A DNA stretch of 64,000 nt from Rhodanobacter sp. B05. GTDB taxonomy: Bacteria > Pseudomonadota > Gammaproteobacteria > Xanthomonadales > Rhodanobacteraceae. The position numbers and the translations under genes were made by a program. Below, piece by piece: positions 17,360-29,194 of this stretch (the first letter of the stretch is position 1; each line of letters starts with the position of its first letter). Below the pieces are notes generated by a model. The model saw nothing but the letters and a program-made list of their open reading frames with translations. It made no database searches and was not told the DNA's origin. The stretch is taken from the NCBI RefSeq assembly GCF_002001085.1, contig NZ_MUNU01000007.1, positions 62,001-126,000 on the forward strand. Reading direction: 5' to 3'.

Positions 17360-20005
17360 ATGCACGCAGCTTCCGAGCAAGCCCAGGCCATGATCCGGCT
17401 GCGCGACTACCGCGCACCCGCCTGGCGCGTCGAATCGATCGAGATGGATGTCGACCTCGGCATCGACGCCAGCGAGATTTCCGCGCGCCTGCAGCTGCGC
17501 CACGATCCCGCGCAACAGGCGGCGCTTCGGCTGGACGGCGAGAACCTGCAGCTGCTGTCTATCGTGCTCGACGGCCGGCAACTGCCCGCCAGCGCCTACC
17601 GCTACGACGACAGCGTGCTCGAAGTCGACGGCGCGCGTGACGGCAGCGTGCTGGAAACGCGGGTGCGGGTGCGCCCCGCGGCCAATACCGCGCTGGAAGG
17701 CCTGTACCTTTCCGGGCCGCGCGAGACGGGCTTCCTGCTCACCCAGTGCGAGGCCGAGGGCTTCCGCCACATCACCTTCTTCCCAGACCGACCCGACGTG
17801 CTGTCGCGCTACACGGTGACCCTGCGCGCGGAGCGCGCACGCTTTCCGGTGCTGCTGGCCGGCGGCAACCCGGACGGCGCCGGCGAACTGGAAGGCGGCC
17901 GGCACTGGGCACGCTTCGTCGACCCGCATCCAAAGCCGAGCTACCTGTTCGCCCTGGTCGCCGGACGGCTGGAACGGATCGAGCGCGACTACGTCAGCGC
18001 CGACGGCCACGCGGTACAACTGAAGATCTGGGCCGAGGCCGACGTGATCGATCGCTGCCACTACGCGATGGACGCGCTGGAACGCGCGATGCGCTGGGAC
18101 GAGCAGGTCTACGGCCGCAACTACGACCTCGACGTGTTCCACGTCGTCGCCACCCACGATTTCAACATGGGCGCGATGGAGAACAAGGGCCTCAACATCT
18201 TCAACGCGAAATACCTGCTGGCGGATCCCGATTCCAGCACGGACGACGAATACCGCCATGTCGAAGCGGTGGTCGCGCACGAGTACTTCCACAACTGGAG
18301 CGGCAACCGGGTGACCTGCCGCGACTGGTTCCAGCTGTCGCTGAAGGAGGGCCTCACGGTCTACCGCGAGCAGAGCTTCTCGGCCGACATGAACTCCGCC
18401 TCGCTCAAGCGCATCGAGGATGTATCGCTGTTGCGCCGCGCCCAGTTCCCCGAGGACGCGGGTCCGCTGGCGCATCCGGTGCGTCCGGCGCAGTACAGCG
18501 AGATCAACAATTTCTACACCGCCACGGTGTACGAGAAGGGCGCCGAGCTGGTGCGCATGCTGGCCGGCCGGCTCGGCCGGGAAGGCTTCCGCCGCGGCAT
18601 GGATCGCTACTTCGAACGCAACGACGGCCGCGCCGCCACGTTGGAGGATTTCCTCATCGCGCTGGGCGAAGCCAACCACACCGACCTGATGCCCTACCTC
18701 GCCTGGTACGGCCATCCCGGTACGCCGCGCTTGCGCGCGCACGGGCATTACGACGCGGCGCGACGGGAATACACGCTGAAACTGGCCCAGCAGGCACCCG
18801 GCGGCAAGCCCGCGCGTGCGCCGCTGCCGATTCCGGTCAAGCTCGCGCTGTTTTCCCGCGACGGCGACATGCTCGCGCTGCGGCTGGACGGCGGCCCGGC
18901 CGACGGCACCCGCGAACACGTGGTGGTGCTGGAGCAGACCGAACAGAGCCTGGTCTTCGGCGACATCGATGGCGCACCGGTGCCGTCCCTGCTGCGCGGC
19001 TTCTCCGCGCCGGTGATCCTGGAATGCGATTACTCGCCGGCCGAACTGGCCCTGCTGCTGGCCCACGACCCCGACGGCTTCAATCGCTGGGAAGCTGGCC
19101 AGCTGCTGGCCACGCGCGCCTGCGAGAGCCTGCGCGATGGCGCGGTCGGCGAGGCGCTGCACGCCTGGTGCGATGCGCTGGCGCGGCTGTTCAATGACGG
19201 CCTCATCGAGGATGCCCTGCTGGCCGACCTGCTCACCCCGCCGGGCGAGATCGAACTGGCCGAACACGAGACGGCGGTCGACCCCGAGCGCATTCACGAA
19301 CTGCGTCAGGAGTTGCAGCGGCGACTGGCCGAACGGCTGGGCGCCGAGGCACTGATGCAGCGTTACGGGATGCTGGCCGCGCACACCACGATTGCCCTGG
19401 ATGCGTCCAGCCAGGCTAGGCGTCGGCTCAAGCGCCGGGTCCTCGAACTGCTGGCGCTGTGCAACGGCGAGCAGGCGCGCCAGCTGGCCGCGACCCAATA
19501 CCGCGAGGCGCCCGGCATGACCGACCGACTCGCGGCGCTGGCCGTGCTGCTGCGCGGACAATCCGCCGAGGGTGAAGACGCCGTGCTGGATTATCGCCAG
19601 CGTTACGCCGGCAATGCGCTGGCGCTGGACAAGTGGTTTGCCGTGCAGGCGCAGAACCCCGGCAAGGCGGCGCTGCCGCGCGTGATGAGACTGGAGAAGG
19701 ACACTGCCTTCACCCTGCACAATCCGAACCGCGTGCAGTCACTGCTGGGAGCATTCGTGCGTGGAAACCCGAGCGGATTCCATCGCCGCGACGGTGCCGG
19801 CTATCGCTACCTGACCGAACGCCTGGTGGCGCTGGACGCGTTGAATCCGCAAGTGGCGGCGCGACTGGCCACCGCGTTCAACGGCTGGCAACGGCTGGAA
19901 TCGGGGCGGCGTGCGTTGGCGCAGGCGGCGATCGTGGAGCTGGCCGGGCGCACCGGCTTGTCGCGCAACCTGGCTGAAATCATCGGCAACGTGCTGAACC
20001 ACTGA
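17360..20005 (+). CDS. pepN: Aminopeptidase N (M1 family)
   Basis: 881 residues, the typical length of proteobacterial PepN. The substrate-anchoring GAMENKG is at residues 271-277. The zinc site is H307-E308-Y-F-H311 plus E330 in LKEGLTVYREQ. The protein has the four-domain M1 organisation with the Ig-like and helical C-terminal domains present. It removes N-terminal residues from peptides in the cytoplasm. It is monocistronic, divergent from the epimerase gene (64 bp apart). Confidence 0.97.
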   Translation: MHAASEQAQAMIRLRDYRAPAWRVESIEMDVDLGIDASEISARLQLRHDPAQQAALRLDGENLQLLSIVLDGRQLPASAYRYDDSVLEVDGARDGSVLETRVRVRPAANTALEGLYLSGPRETGFLLTQCEAEGFRHITFFPDRPDVLSRYTVTLRAERARFPVLLAGGNPDGAGELEGGRHWARFVDPHPKPSYLFALVAGRLERIERDYVSADGHAVQLKIWAEADVIDRCHYAMDALERAMRWDEQVYGRNYDLDVFHVVATHDFNMGAMENKGLNIFNAKYLLADPDSSTDDEYRHVEAVVAHEYFHNWSGNRVTCRDWFQLSLKEGLTVYREQSFSADMNSASLKRIEDVSLLRRAQFPEDAGPLAHPVRPAQYSEINNFYTATVYEKGAELVRMLAGRLGREGFRRGMDRYFERNDGRAATLEDFLIALGEANHTDLMPYLAWYGHPGTPRLRAHGHYDAARREYTLKLAQQAPGGKPARAPLPIPVKLALFSRDGDMLALRLDGGPADGTREHVVVLEQTEQSLVFGDIDGAPVPSLLRGFSAPVILECDYSPAELALLLAHDPDGFNRWEAGQLLATRACESLRDGAVGEALHAWCDALARLFNDGLIEDALLADLLTPPGEIELAEHETAVDPERIHELRQELQRRLAERLGAEALMQRYGMLAAHTTIALDASSQARRRLKRRVLELLALCNGEQARQLAATQYREAPGMTDRLAALAVLLRGQSAEGEDAVLDYRQRYAGNALALDKWFAVQAQNPGKAALPRVMRLEKDTAFTLHNPNRVQSLLGAFVRGNPSGFHRRDGAGYRYLTERLVALDALNPQVAARLATAFNGWQRLESGRRALAQAAIVELAGRTGLSRNLAEIIGNVLNH

Positions 20006-20096
20006 ATCGCTGCACGGAGGCTGGCGCGGTCAACACGGGGTTTTACTTCACCCGGGCGGGCGTGGCGGCGCCACGCACCGGCGCGGGGCGTTTCGT

Positions 20097-20282
20097 TCAG
20101 ATGGCCAGATGATCGAGCGCTTCGAGCAGGCTCTGCATGCGCGACTCCAGGTCGGGCTGCAGCGAGTCGCGGTCGTCGTCGGCGTAGTCGTTCAGATGAT
20201 CCATCGCCATTTCCACTTCGCCGATCTCGACCAGCAGATCGTGGTGCGGGTAAACGGGCTGGAAATCGAAGCTCATGTCCAT
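20097..20282 (-). CDS. Small acidic protein, function unknown
   Basis: 61 residues. GAGGAA six bases before the ATG is a good ribosome site, which supports a real gene. The product is strongly acidic (many Asp and Glu, few basic residues) and mostly helical, without cysteines, membrane segments or a signal peptide. It does not match any family I know. A Clp/CRP-type palindrome lies about 58 bp upstream of the start codon. Confidence 0.6.
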   Translation of the reverse strand: MDMSFDFQPVYPHHDLLVEIGEVEMAMDHLNDYADDDRDSLQPDLESRMQSLLEALDHLAI

Positions 20283-20339
20283 GGCGAATTCCTCGGTGAG
20301 TGGGTTGGTGATTTGGTTAATGCATCACCCATGCCAATG

Positions 20340-20355
20340 TGTGACTCGTTTCACA
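20340..20355. promoter_or_regulatory. Clp/CRP-family binding site
   Basis: TGTGACTCGTTTCACA matches the TGTGA-N6-TCACA consensus in both half-sites. Clp is the CRP homologue of Xanthomonadales and uses the same consensus. It sits between the small acidic protein gene (minus strand) and the candidate RNA (plus strand), so it could serve either. Confidence 0.6.
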
Positions 20356-20590
20356 GTCAGTCGACGCCACCCTTCGCGACACTGACGTCCCACGTCAGCT
20401 GTTGCCGTGGCCCGGCACAAAGTCCCCTTTCAGTCACCCCTTGTTCACGCGTTTGCGGTGAATATCAGCCACAAGTTCCGCCCAGTACGTTGAGGCAGAC
20501 GCCAACACCATCGCTTTCTGGCGCCCGGCAATACGGTCATCCTGGATTCCCCCTGTTCCTGAGACCGCCTGGCGCCAGATCTATCAGCAC

Positions 20591-20622
20591 GAAGCCCCGC
20601 GGCCACCATGCCGCGGGGCTTC
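20591..20622 (+). terminator. Rho-independent terminator-like hairpin
   Basis: 13-bp perfect arms (GAAGCCCCGCGGC and complement) with a 6-nt loop, followed by GTCTTTC. No coding gene ends just upstream on the plus strand, which is why a non-coding transcript is suspected. Confidence 0.55.
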
Positions 20623-20680
20623 GTCTTTCAGGGCCGGGGCGGCCCGGAAGGCGGTAAAAAGCACGGCGCGCAAAAGACGA

Positions 20681-20700
20681 CGGCACCCCTAGGGGTGCCG
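20681..20700. terminator. Perfect palindrome, possible terminator
   Basis: CGGCACCCCTAGGGGTGCCG is a perfect 20-bp palindrome, followed on the plus strand by TCTTGCTTCC. It may be a second terminator shielding mnmG. Confidence 0.4.
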
Positions 20701-20897
20701 TCTTGCTTCCTCTCACGGTACGCGATCGAACCCCTGTCCGCTCGACCTCGGCGCGCGTTCCTCGCGCAGCGTCTGCCCATGAAAGTGCAGCTCGGATGAA
20801 GCAGGATCCATGCCAGCGCCAACTGTCCTTCGGCGAAAGCGTGATGGCGCTACCATAGCGCCCTGTTTTGTCACTTTTTGCGTACTCGGGGCACAAG

Positions 20898-22772
20898 ATG
20901 CGTCACCCGACCCACTACGACGTCATCGTGATCGGCGGCGGCCACGCCGGCACCGAGGCCGCGCTCGCCGCGGCGCGGGCGGGCGCGCGCACCCTGCTGC
21001 TCAGCCACAGCATCGAGACCATCGGCCAGATGAGCTGCAACCCCGCCATCGGCGGCATCGGCAAGGGCCATCTGGTCAAGGAGATCGACGCGCTGGGCGG
21101 CGCCATGGCACACGCGGCCGACCGCGCCGGCATCCAGTGGCGCACGCTCAACGCGTCCAAGGGCCCGGCCGTGCGCGCTACCCGCTGCCAGGCCGATCGC
21201 GCCCTGTACAAGGCAGCGATCCGCCATATCGTGGAAACCCAGCCGAATCTCGAGTTGTTCCAGCAGGCGGTGGATGACCTGATCATCGAAGCGGGCCGCG
21301 TCACCGGGGTGATGACCCAGATGGGGCTGTCGTTCGGCGCGCGCAGCGTGGTGCTCACCGCCGGCACCTTTCTCGCCGGAAAGATCCATATCGGTCAGGC
21401 GCAATACGCAGGTGGCCGTGCGGGCGACCCGCCGGCGAGCACGCTGGCCGCGCGGCTGCGCGAACTGCCGATCGCCGCCGACCGCCTGAAGACCGGCACG
21501 CCGCCACGCATCGACCGGCGCAGCATCGACTTCAGCGGCCTTGAGGAGCAGCCTGGCGACGCGCCGGCACCGGTGTTCTCCTACCTCGGCTCGCGCGACC
21601 AGCATCCGCGCCAGGTCAGCTGCTGGATCACGCACACCTCCGAACGCACGCACGAGATCATCCGCGGCGCGCTGGATCGCTCGCCGCTGTATACCGGCCA
21701 GATCGAGGGCGTCGGCCCACGCTACTGCCCGTCGATCGAGGACAAGGTGGTGCGCTTCGCCGAGAAGTCGTCGCACCAGATCTTCATCGAGCCGGAGGGG
21801 CTGGATACCTTCGAGATCTATCCCAACGGCATCTCCACCTCGCTGCCATACGATGTGCAGCTCGCCCTGGTGCAGTCGATTGCCGGCTTCGAGCGCGCCC
21901 ACATCACCCGCCCCGGCTACGCGATCGAATACGATTATTTCGATCCGCGCGGACTCAACCCGTGGCTGGAGACCAAGGCGATTCCCGGTCTGTATTTTGC
22001 CGGCCAGATCAACGGCACCACCGGCTACGAGGAAGCCGCCGCGCAGGGCCTGCTGGCCGGTCTCAACGCCGCGCGCGCCGCGCAGGACAAGGCGCCGTGG
22101 TATCCGCGCCGCGACGAGGCCTATATCGGCGTGCTGATCGACGACCTCACCAGCAACGGCACGATCGAGCCGTACCGCATGTTCACCTCGCGCGCCGAAT
22201 ACCGACTGCACCTGCGCGAGGACAACGCGGACTTGCGCCTGACCGAACAGGGCTTCGAGCTGGGCGTGGTGCCGCAGGTCCGTTTCGACGCGCTGCGCGC
22301 CAAGCGCGATGCGGTCGAACGCGAAACGCGACGCCTGGGCGCGCTGTGGGCTGCACCGAACAATGCGCTGGGCACGGCGGTGCAGCGTGAACTTGGCGTG
22401 GCGGTGAGCCGCGAAACCAGCGCGATCGACCTGCTGCGCCGCCCCGAACTTGACTACGCCAGGCTTGCCCGCGTCGAGGGTTTCGGACCGCCGGTGCAGC
22501 GCGACGACGTGGCCGCCCAGGTCGAGGTGCAGGTGAAGTACGCCGGCTACCTGGAGCGTCAACGCGAGGAGATCGAACGCCAGCGCCGGCACGAGCACAC
22601 CGCCATCCCCGCCGGCTTCGACTACGGCCGCGTGCGCGGACTGTCAGCCGAGGTACTGCTCAAGCTGAAGCGCACGCGGCCCGCCACGCTCGGCCAGGCC
22701 GCGCGCATCAGCGGCGTCACGCCGGCCGCGATCTCGCTGTTGCTGGTGCACGTGAAACGCCAGGCGGCCTGA
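20898..22772 (+). CDS. mnmG: tRNA uridine-5-carboxymethylaminomethyl modification enzyme MnmG
   Basis: 624 residues from the ATG at 20898, where the FAD-binding motif [14 protein letters not shown] begins almost at once. MnmG, with MnmE, installs the cmnm5 group on U34 of several tRNAs using FAD and methylene-tetrahydrofolate. Also visible are [17 protein letters not shown], the catalytic-cysteine region [28 protein letters not shown] and the C-terminal helical MnmE/tRNA-binding domain. The usual neighbour rsmG is not downstream. Confidence 0.97.
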   Translation: MRHPTHYDVIVIGGGHAGTEAALAAARAGARTLLLSHSIETIGQMSCNPAIGGIGKGHLVKEIDALGGAMAHAADRAGIQWRTLNASKGPAVRATRCQADRALYKAAIRHIVETQPNLELFQQAVDDLIIEAGRVTGVMTQMGLSFGARSVVLTAGTFLAGKIHIGQAQYAGGRAGDPPASTLAARLRELPIAADRLKTGTPPRIDRRSIDFSGLEEQPGDAPAPVFSYLGSRDQHPRQVSCWITHTSERTHEIIRGALDRSPLYTGQIEGVGPRYCPSIEDKVVRFAEKSSHQIFIEPEGLDTFEIYPNGISTSLPYDVQLALVQSIAGFERAHITRPGYAIEYDYFDPRGLNPWLETKAIPGLYFAGQINGTTGYEEAAAQGLLAGLNAARAAQDKAPWYPRRDEAYIGVLIDDLTSNGTIEPYRMFTSRAEYRLHLREDNADLRLTEQGFELGVVPQVRFDALRAKRDAVERETRRLGALWAAPNNALGTAVQRELGVAVSRETSAIDLLRRPELDYARLARVEGFGPPVQRDDVAAQVEVQVKYAGYLERQREEIERQRRHEHTAIPAGFDYGRVRGLSAEVLLKLKRTRPATLGQAARISGVTPAAISLLLVHVKRQAA

Positions 22773-22835
22773 GCAGTTCGCCCGGCGGCGCTCTCATGGC
22801 ATCATGCGGACTTTGATCTGCATGGGGAGCACACA

Positions 22836-23615
22836 ATGGAAATCTGGATCGGCCGCGACGGCGAACGGCATGGCCCATACAAAGAGGACGACGTGCGCGA
22901 GTGGCTGCGCAGCGGCAAGGTCAGCCCGGCGGATCTCGCGTGGTATGAAGGCCTCGCCGACTGGCAGCCGCTGTCGGTGCTGTTCCGCAACGACGTCCCC
23001 GACGCAAGCCCCGCGAGCGACGCGCCCCAAGCGACACCGGGTGCGCCGTTGCAGGCGCTGCCGCAGACCACCGCCGCCGCGCTGGAGGACCACGCCGGAT
23101 TCTGGAAACGAGTGGCGGCCTATATCCTGGACGCGATCGTCATGTTCATTCCGCAAATGCTGATCTCAAAAGCAATGGGCGGCGACGCCGCGCAGGAGAC
23201 CATGAAGCAGGCGATGCTGGCGGCACCCGGTGACATGCACGCGATACTGGCCGCCTACAGCCAGTACTACAGCACGATGGCCACTCCCATGCTGATCACC
23301 ACGGCGATGGTCTGGCTGTACTTCGCCATATGCGAAAGCTCGCCGTGGCAAGGCACGCTGGGCAAGCTGGCGCTTGGCATCCGGGTCACCGACCTGCAGG
23401 GCCACCGGATCAGCTTCCCACATGCGCTGGTACGCTATCTGGCCAAGTTCCTCAGTGTGCTCACGTTCGGCATCGGCTTCCTGATGGCCGGCTGGACCCG
23501 GCGCAAGCAGGGCCTGCACGACATGCTGGCGCGCACCCTGGTACTGAACGGCCGCGCCAGCGAGTTCAAGCCGAACCCGGCCGCGCCTGGAAACAGCAAT
23601 TCATTCAGCGCCTGA
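22836..23615 (+). CDS. GYF_2 (DUF4339)-RDD family membrane protein
   Basis: 259 residues. Residues 1-52 form a GYF_2 domain (WIGRDGERHGPYKEDDVREWL and later ADLAWYEGLADWQPL). A Pro/Ala linker follows, then an RDD domain from about residue 88 (GFWKRVAAYILDAIVMFIP) with three to four membrane helices, the SPWQGTLGKLALGIRVTD motif and a terminal RKQGLHDMLARTLVL. GYF_2 modules are thought to bind proteins; RDD proteins are inner-membrane proteins of mostly unknown function. A terminator follows 18 bp after the stop. Confidence 0.88.
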   Translation: MEIWIGRDGERHGPYKEDDVREWLRSGKVSPADLAWYEGLADWQPLSVLFRNDVPDASPASDAPQATPGAPLQALPQTTAAALEDHAGFWKRVAAYILDAIVMFIPQMLISKAMGGDAAQETMKQAMLAAPGDMHAILAAYSQYYSTMATPMLITTAMVWLYFAICESSPWQGTLGKLALGIRVTDLQGHRISFPHALVRYLAKFLSVLTFGIGFLMAGWTRRKQGLHDMLARTLVLNGRASEFKPNPAAPGNSNSFSA

Positions 23616-23632
23616 TCCGGCAGGCGCACCCG

Positions 23633-23665
23633 ACGGCGCCGCGAGTCAACTCGCGGCGCCGTTTT
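23633..23665 (+). terminator. Rho-independent terminator
   Basis: GC-rich hairpin with arms ACGGCGCCGCGAGT (23633-23646) and its complement (23649-23662), followed by TTTTCG. It closes the GYF-RDD transcript. Confidence 0.8.
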
Positions 23666-23771
23666 CGTGTCGGCCCGTCGCTGCCCGGGCGCCGGCACGC
23701 GCTTGGTATCATCAACGGCTATCCGCCCACCCGGCGCGCGAAGGTGTCGCCGCAGGAATTCGAAAGGCCCC

Positions 23772-26108
<2,337 letters not shown>

Positions 26109-26235
26109 AGCCGTCGATCCGGAGCGCTCCGATACCAACGGCATGCGTATCCGCAGCGCAGCATGCGCTAACGTATGGCATGCGTCAGGATTAGCTGTCA
26201 TAGAACTTCTCGTCAACGAACACAGGAGCGTCACC

Positions 26236-28092
26236 ATGTTCCATCCGCGCAAGCTCGCCAGTGCACTGGCCCTGGCCCTGGGTTGCGCCGGTGTCGCGCA
26301 CGCCGGATCGGCACCGTTCGACAACGTCGTGGTGTTCGGCGACAGCCTCAGCGACACCGGCCAGTTCTTCTCCACCTCGCTCAACGAGTACTCCAAGTTC
26401 ACGGTCAACCCCGGCAAGGTCGCCGTGCAAATCGTGGCCAACAACTACGGCTTCGACCTGCAGCCCTCGCGCGCAAGCGGCAGCGACTACGCCTTCGGTG
26501 GCGCTGGCGTGGTCACCGACGACGATGGCGCGGATCCGAGTATTCCGACCGTCACGCAACAGGTAACAGGCTATCTGGCCAACGGCGCGAAGGCCGATCC
26601 GCACAGCCTGTACATGGTCTGGGGCGGCGCCAACGACATCTTCTACCACTCGACCCAGTACGGCATCGGCACGATTTTCCCTGGTGCAGGTGAAACCCAG
26701 GCGCAGGCCACCGCCAACATCAACGCCGCGGCGACCCAGGAACTGGTACTCATCGACCAGCTCAAGCAGGCCGGTGCGAACTATGTGGTGGTGTTCAACC
26801 TGCCCGACATCGGCGCCACGCCGTCGGCACATGCGAATGAAGCCTTGGTGCCCGGGATCAGCGCCTACCTCACCGGCGTGTCGCAGTCCTACAACGCGAC
26901 GCTCAACGCCGGACTGGGCACGCATACCCTCGGCGTCAACACGTTCGGGCTGTTCGAGCAGATCGTGGCGGATCCGGCGAAATACGGTTTCACCAACATC
27001 ACCGCGCCCGCGTGCACCACGTCCAGCTCGCACGACTGCGACGGCAGCACCCTGGTGGCACCGGGCGCGGACCAGACCTACCTGTTCGCCGACGGCGTGC
27101 ACCCCACGCCTGCCACGCATGCGATGCTGGCCCAGGTCGTGATGTCGGAACTGCAGGCGCCGCAACAGATCTCGCTGCTGCCCGAGGCGCCGCTGGCTGC
27201 GGCCAACGCCTATGACAGCAGCCTCAATACCCAGATGGCCAAGGACAGCCTGGGCGAAGGCACCCGCGCCTTCGTCAACGTCGGCTATGCCCAGCAACGC
27301 TTCGACGCCACGCCAAGCTCGCCGGCGCTCAGCAGCAACAATGCCAGTCTCACGCTCGGCTATGACTGGAAGGCCAGCGACAACCTCTCGGCAGGTGCCG
27401 CGCTCGGCGTCGCCCACGACACCGCGCACATACATGGCGGCGGCGGTTACCAGATGAGCGATTATTCGGCGCTGGGCTTCATGACGTACCACGTCGGCGG
27501 TGCCTATGTCAGCGGTTACGGCCACTTCGGCCAGTCCGATTTCAATGGTGTCGAGCGCGCCTTCCAGGTCGGCGCGGCACGCGTCAGCGAATCAGGCGAC
27601 ACCAACGGCTCGCATTACGGTGTCGGCGTGAACGGCGGCTGGTGGTTCAGCCTGGACAACATCAAGACCGGCCCGTTTGCCGGGCTGGACTGGCAGGACA
27701 TCACCGTCGACAGCTATCACGAGCGCGGCAACGACGCGACCGCGATGTGGTTCGGGCGGCAGCACCGCCAGGCGCTGGTCGGGCGACTGGGCTGGCGTTT
27801 GCAGGGCCACTGGCAGGTCGCCAACCTGGTCATGGCTCCATACGCCGAGCTGGCCTGGAATCGCGACAGCAAGGCCGACGCGACGCGCCTGGTGACTACC
27901 GGGCTGAACACCATGAACGGCTCGTTCGCGATCAGCGGCTTCATCCCGGACAAGGCCTGGGGCAATGTCGCCCTCGGGCTCTCGGCCGAGCTGACCCCCA
28001 ATGTCACCAGTTGGATCGGTTACGAGGGGCGCTTCAGCGACACCAGCCAGAGGAACAACAGCTTCAACATGGGCTTCCGCATCAAGTTCTGA
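26236..28092 (+). CDS. EstA-type GDSL esterase autotransporter
   Basis: 618 residues, starting at the ATG preceded by AGGAG. Residues 1-23 are a signal peptide (ending GVAHA). The passenger is an SGNH/GDSL hydrolase with the nucleophile S37 in [19 protein letters not shown] as the block III-type motif, and the catalytic D286/H289 in DGVHPTPATH. From about residue 335 an autotransporter beta-barrel follows and ends with the phenylalanine-terminated strand MGFRIKF recognised by the Bam machinery. It is expected to display an esterase or lipase on the outer surface, as Pseudomonas EstA does. Its own promoter should lie in the 127-bp gap after tex. Confidence 0.94.
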   Translation: MFHPRKLASALALALGCAGVAHAGSAPFDNVVVFGDSLSDTGQFFSTSLNEYSKFTVNPGKVAVQIVANNYGFDLQPSRASGSDYAFGGAGVVTDDDGADPSIPTVTQQVTGYLANGAKADPHSLYMVWGGANDIFYHSTQYGIGTIFPGAGETQAQATANINAAATQELVLIDQLKQAGANYVVVFNLPDIGATPSAHANEALVPGISAYLTGVSQSYNATLNAGLGTHTLGVNTFGLFEQIVADPAKYGFTNITAPACTTSSSHDCDGSTLVAPGADQTYLFADGVHPTPATHAMLAQVVMSELQAPQQISLLPEAPLAAANAYDSSLNTQMAKDSLGEGTRAFVNVGYAQQRFDATPSSPALSSNNASLTLGYDWKASDNLSAGAALGVAHDTAHIHGGGGYQMSDYSALGFMTYHVGGAYVSGYGHFGQSDFNGVERAFQVGAARVSESGDTNGSHYGVGVNGGWWFSLDNIKTGPFAGLDWQDITVDSYHERGNDATAMWFGRQHRQALVGRLGWRLQGHWQVANLVMAPYAELAWNRDSKADATRLVTTGLNTMNGSFAISGFIPDKAWGNVALGLSAELTPNVTSWIGYEGRFSDTSQRNNSFNMGFRIKF

Positions 28093-28112
28093 CGGATCGG
28101 CACCCCGCCAGC

Positions 28113-28144
28113 AAAAAGGCCGCCGGAAACCCGGCGGCCTTTTT
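28113..28144. terminator. Bidirectional rho-independent terminator
   Basis: 14-bp perfect arms AAAAAGGCCGCCGG and complement around an AAAC loop. The A and T runs at its two ends serve both converging genes. Confidence 0.9.
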
Positions 28145-28164
28145 GGTCTGGACGTCTGGACGGC

Positions 28165-29040
28165 TTACTTGTTCTTGCCGCCGGTCGCCAGGCCGAGAAT
28201 GTCGGTGGCCTGCTTCTTCAGCTTCGCCGCCGCGTCCGCATCAAGCGGCTGCACGTCGCTGCCGGCCTCGTGCTGCTTCAGCACCAGGGTGCCGTCCTCG
28301 CTCCAACCCGCCCGATCGATGGCCGTGGGTTTGCCGTCACGGCTGGGCTTGGTCTGCTGCACGATCACCCAGGGCTTGCCGTCCTTGTAGGCGTAGTCGG
28401 TGCTGGTGAAACCATCCTTGCCGTAGTCGACCAGTTCGCGGATGAACTGCACCTGGCCATCCTGGCGGAACAACTGCCAGCCGCGCGAGGCATCCTTTTC
28501 CAGCCTGGTGCCGTGGCTGACCTTCATGGCACCGAGCTGGTCCTGCTCGGCCTTGAACGCGGCCAGCAGCTTCTCGCTCGGCGTCTGCTCGGCGACCAAC
28601 TCGATCGCCACGCCGTCGTTCTTGCTGCCCTTGGCCAGCACCGGCGCCTGGATCGGCATCACGTAGCGGCGATCGCCGTCGGTCAGGATCGCCTGAATCA
28701 CATACAGGTCGCCCGCCTTCACGTCGGCCGAGTTGAAGCCGAGCTTGAACGTCTGCGGGAACGCGCCGGCGGGCGAGGTCTTGCTGGCCAGCGGCGCAGA
28801 ACCGGCGGCGCTGGACGAAACATCGGCCAGGTTCAGCACCAGGGTGGCATTGGCGGACGGTTGCGGCGACCCCGCGCGCAGAGAGATCGTGCCGCTCACT
28901 TCGGTGGCGGCCGGCGCCGGTGCCGTGCTGCTCGTCGAGCCCGGATTACCCGAGTCGGCCTGCTGCGAAGAATGGGAGCCATTGCAACCAGCCAGGGCCA
29001 GCGCCGTGATCGATACCAGCGACAAAACCGTCTTGCGCAT
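28165..29040 (-). CDS. YbaY-family lipoprotein
   Basis: 291 residues. The lipobox LALAGC places the acylated cysteine at residue 19. A Ser/Thr/Pro linker follows. Residues 45-150 form a YbaY/YscW-like beta domain (VSGTISLRAGSPQPSANATL, then DVKAGDLYVIQAILTDGDRRYVMPI). The C-terminal half is less characteristic and could be a second beta domain. No lysine-rich sorting signal is seen and the outer membrane is likely. The gene runs convergent to the autotransporter with a shared terminator. Confidence 0.85.
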   Translation of the reverse strand: MRKTVLSLVSITALALAGCNGSHSSQQADSGNPGSTSSTAPAPAATEVSGTISLRAGSPQPSANATLVLNLADVSSSAAGSAPLASKTSPAGAFPQTFKLGFNSADVKAGDLYVIQAILTDGDRRYVMPIQAPVLAKGSKNDGVAIELVAEQTPSEKLLAAFKAEQDQLGAMKVSHGTRLEKDASRGWQLFRQDGQVQFIRELVDYGKDGFTSTDYAYKDGKPWVIVQQTKPSRDGKPTAIDRAGWSEDGTLVLKQHEAGSDVQPLDADAAAKLKKQATDILGLATGGKNK

Positions 29041-29194
29041 GCGAAAACCTCTTCAACGGGAACAGGGAGCACGAGGTCGTTTGCGCGGCTGCGCGGCTCG
29101 ACCTTGCGTGGGGGAGCTTGCAAGCATATCGCAAAAATGACGGGACGGAAAAGTCAATCCGTCCGATGGCCTACCATGCGCCGGCGTACGCCGG

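Larger units (their letters stand above)
20283..20897. other. 615-bp gene-free stretch with regulatory and RNA-like structure
   Basis: No frame here looks protein-coding. From left to right it holds a Clp/CRP-type site (20340-20355), a long interrupted stem (20517-20525 with 20571-20579, and 20534-20538 with 20563-20567), a strong GC hairpin (20591-20622) followed by a short T-rich run, and a second perfect palindrome (20681-20700) ahead of mnmG. The two hairpins suggest the end of a non-coding transcript read on the plus strand. Confidence 0.5.

Noticed and set aside
17321-19720. 799-residue antisense frame opposite pepN
   Set aside because: A shadow of pepN codon bias with no domain features.
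20517-20622. 6S RNA
   Set aside because: The local stems do not show the long closed helix with central bubble of 6S by eye, so it is listed only as an unnamed structured candidate.
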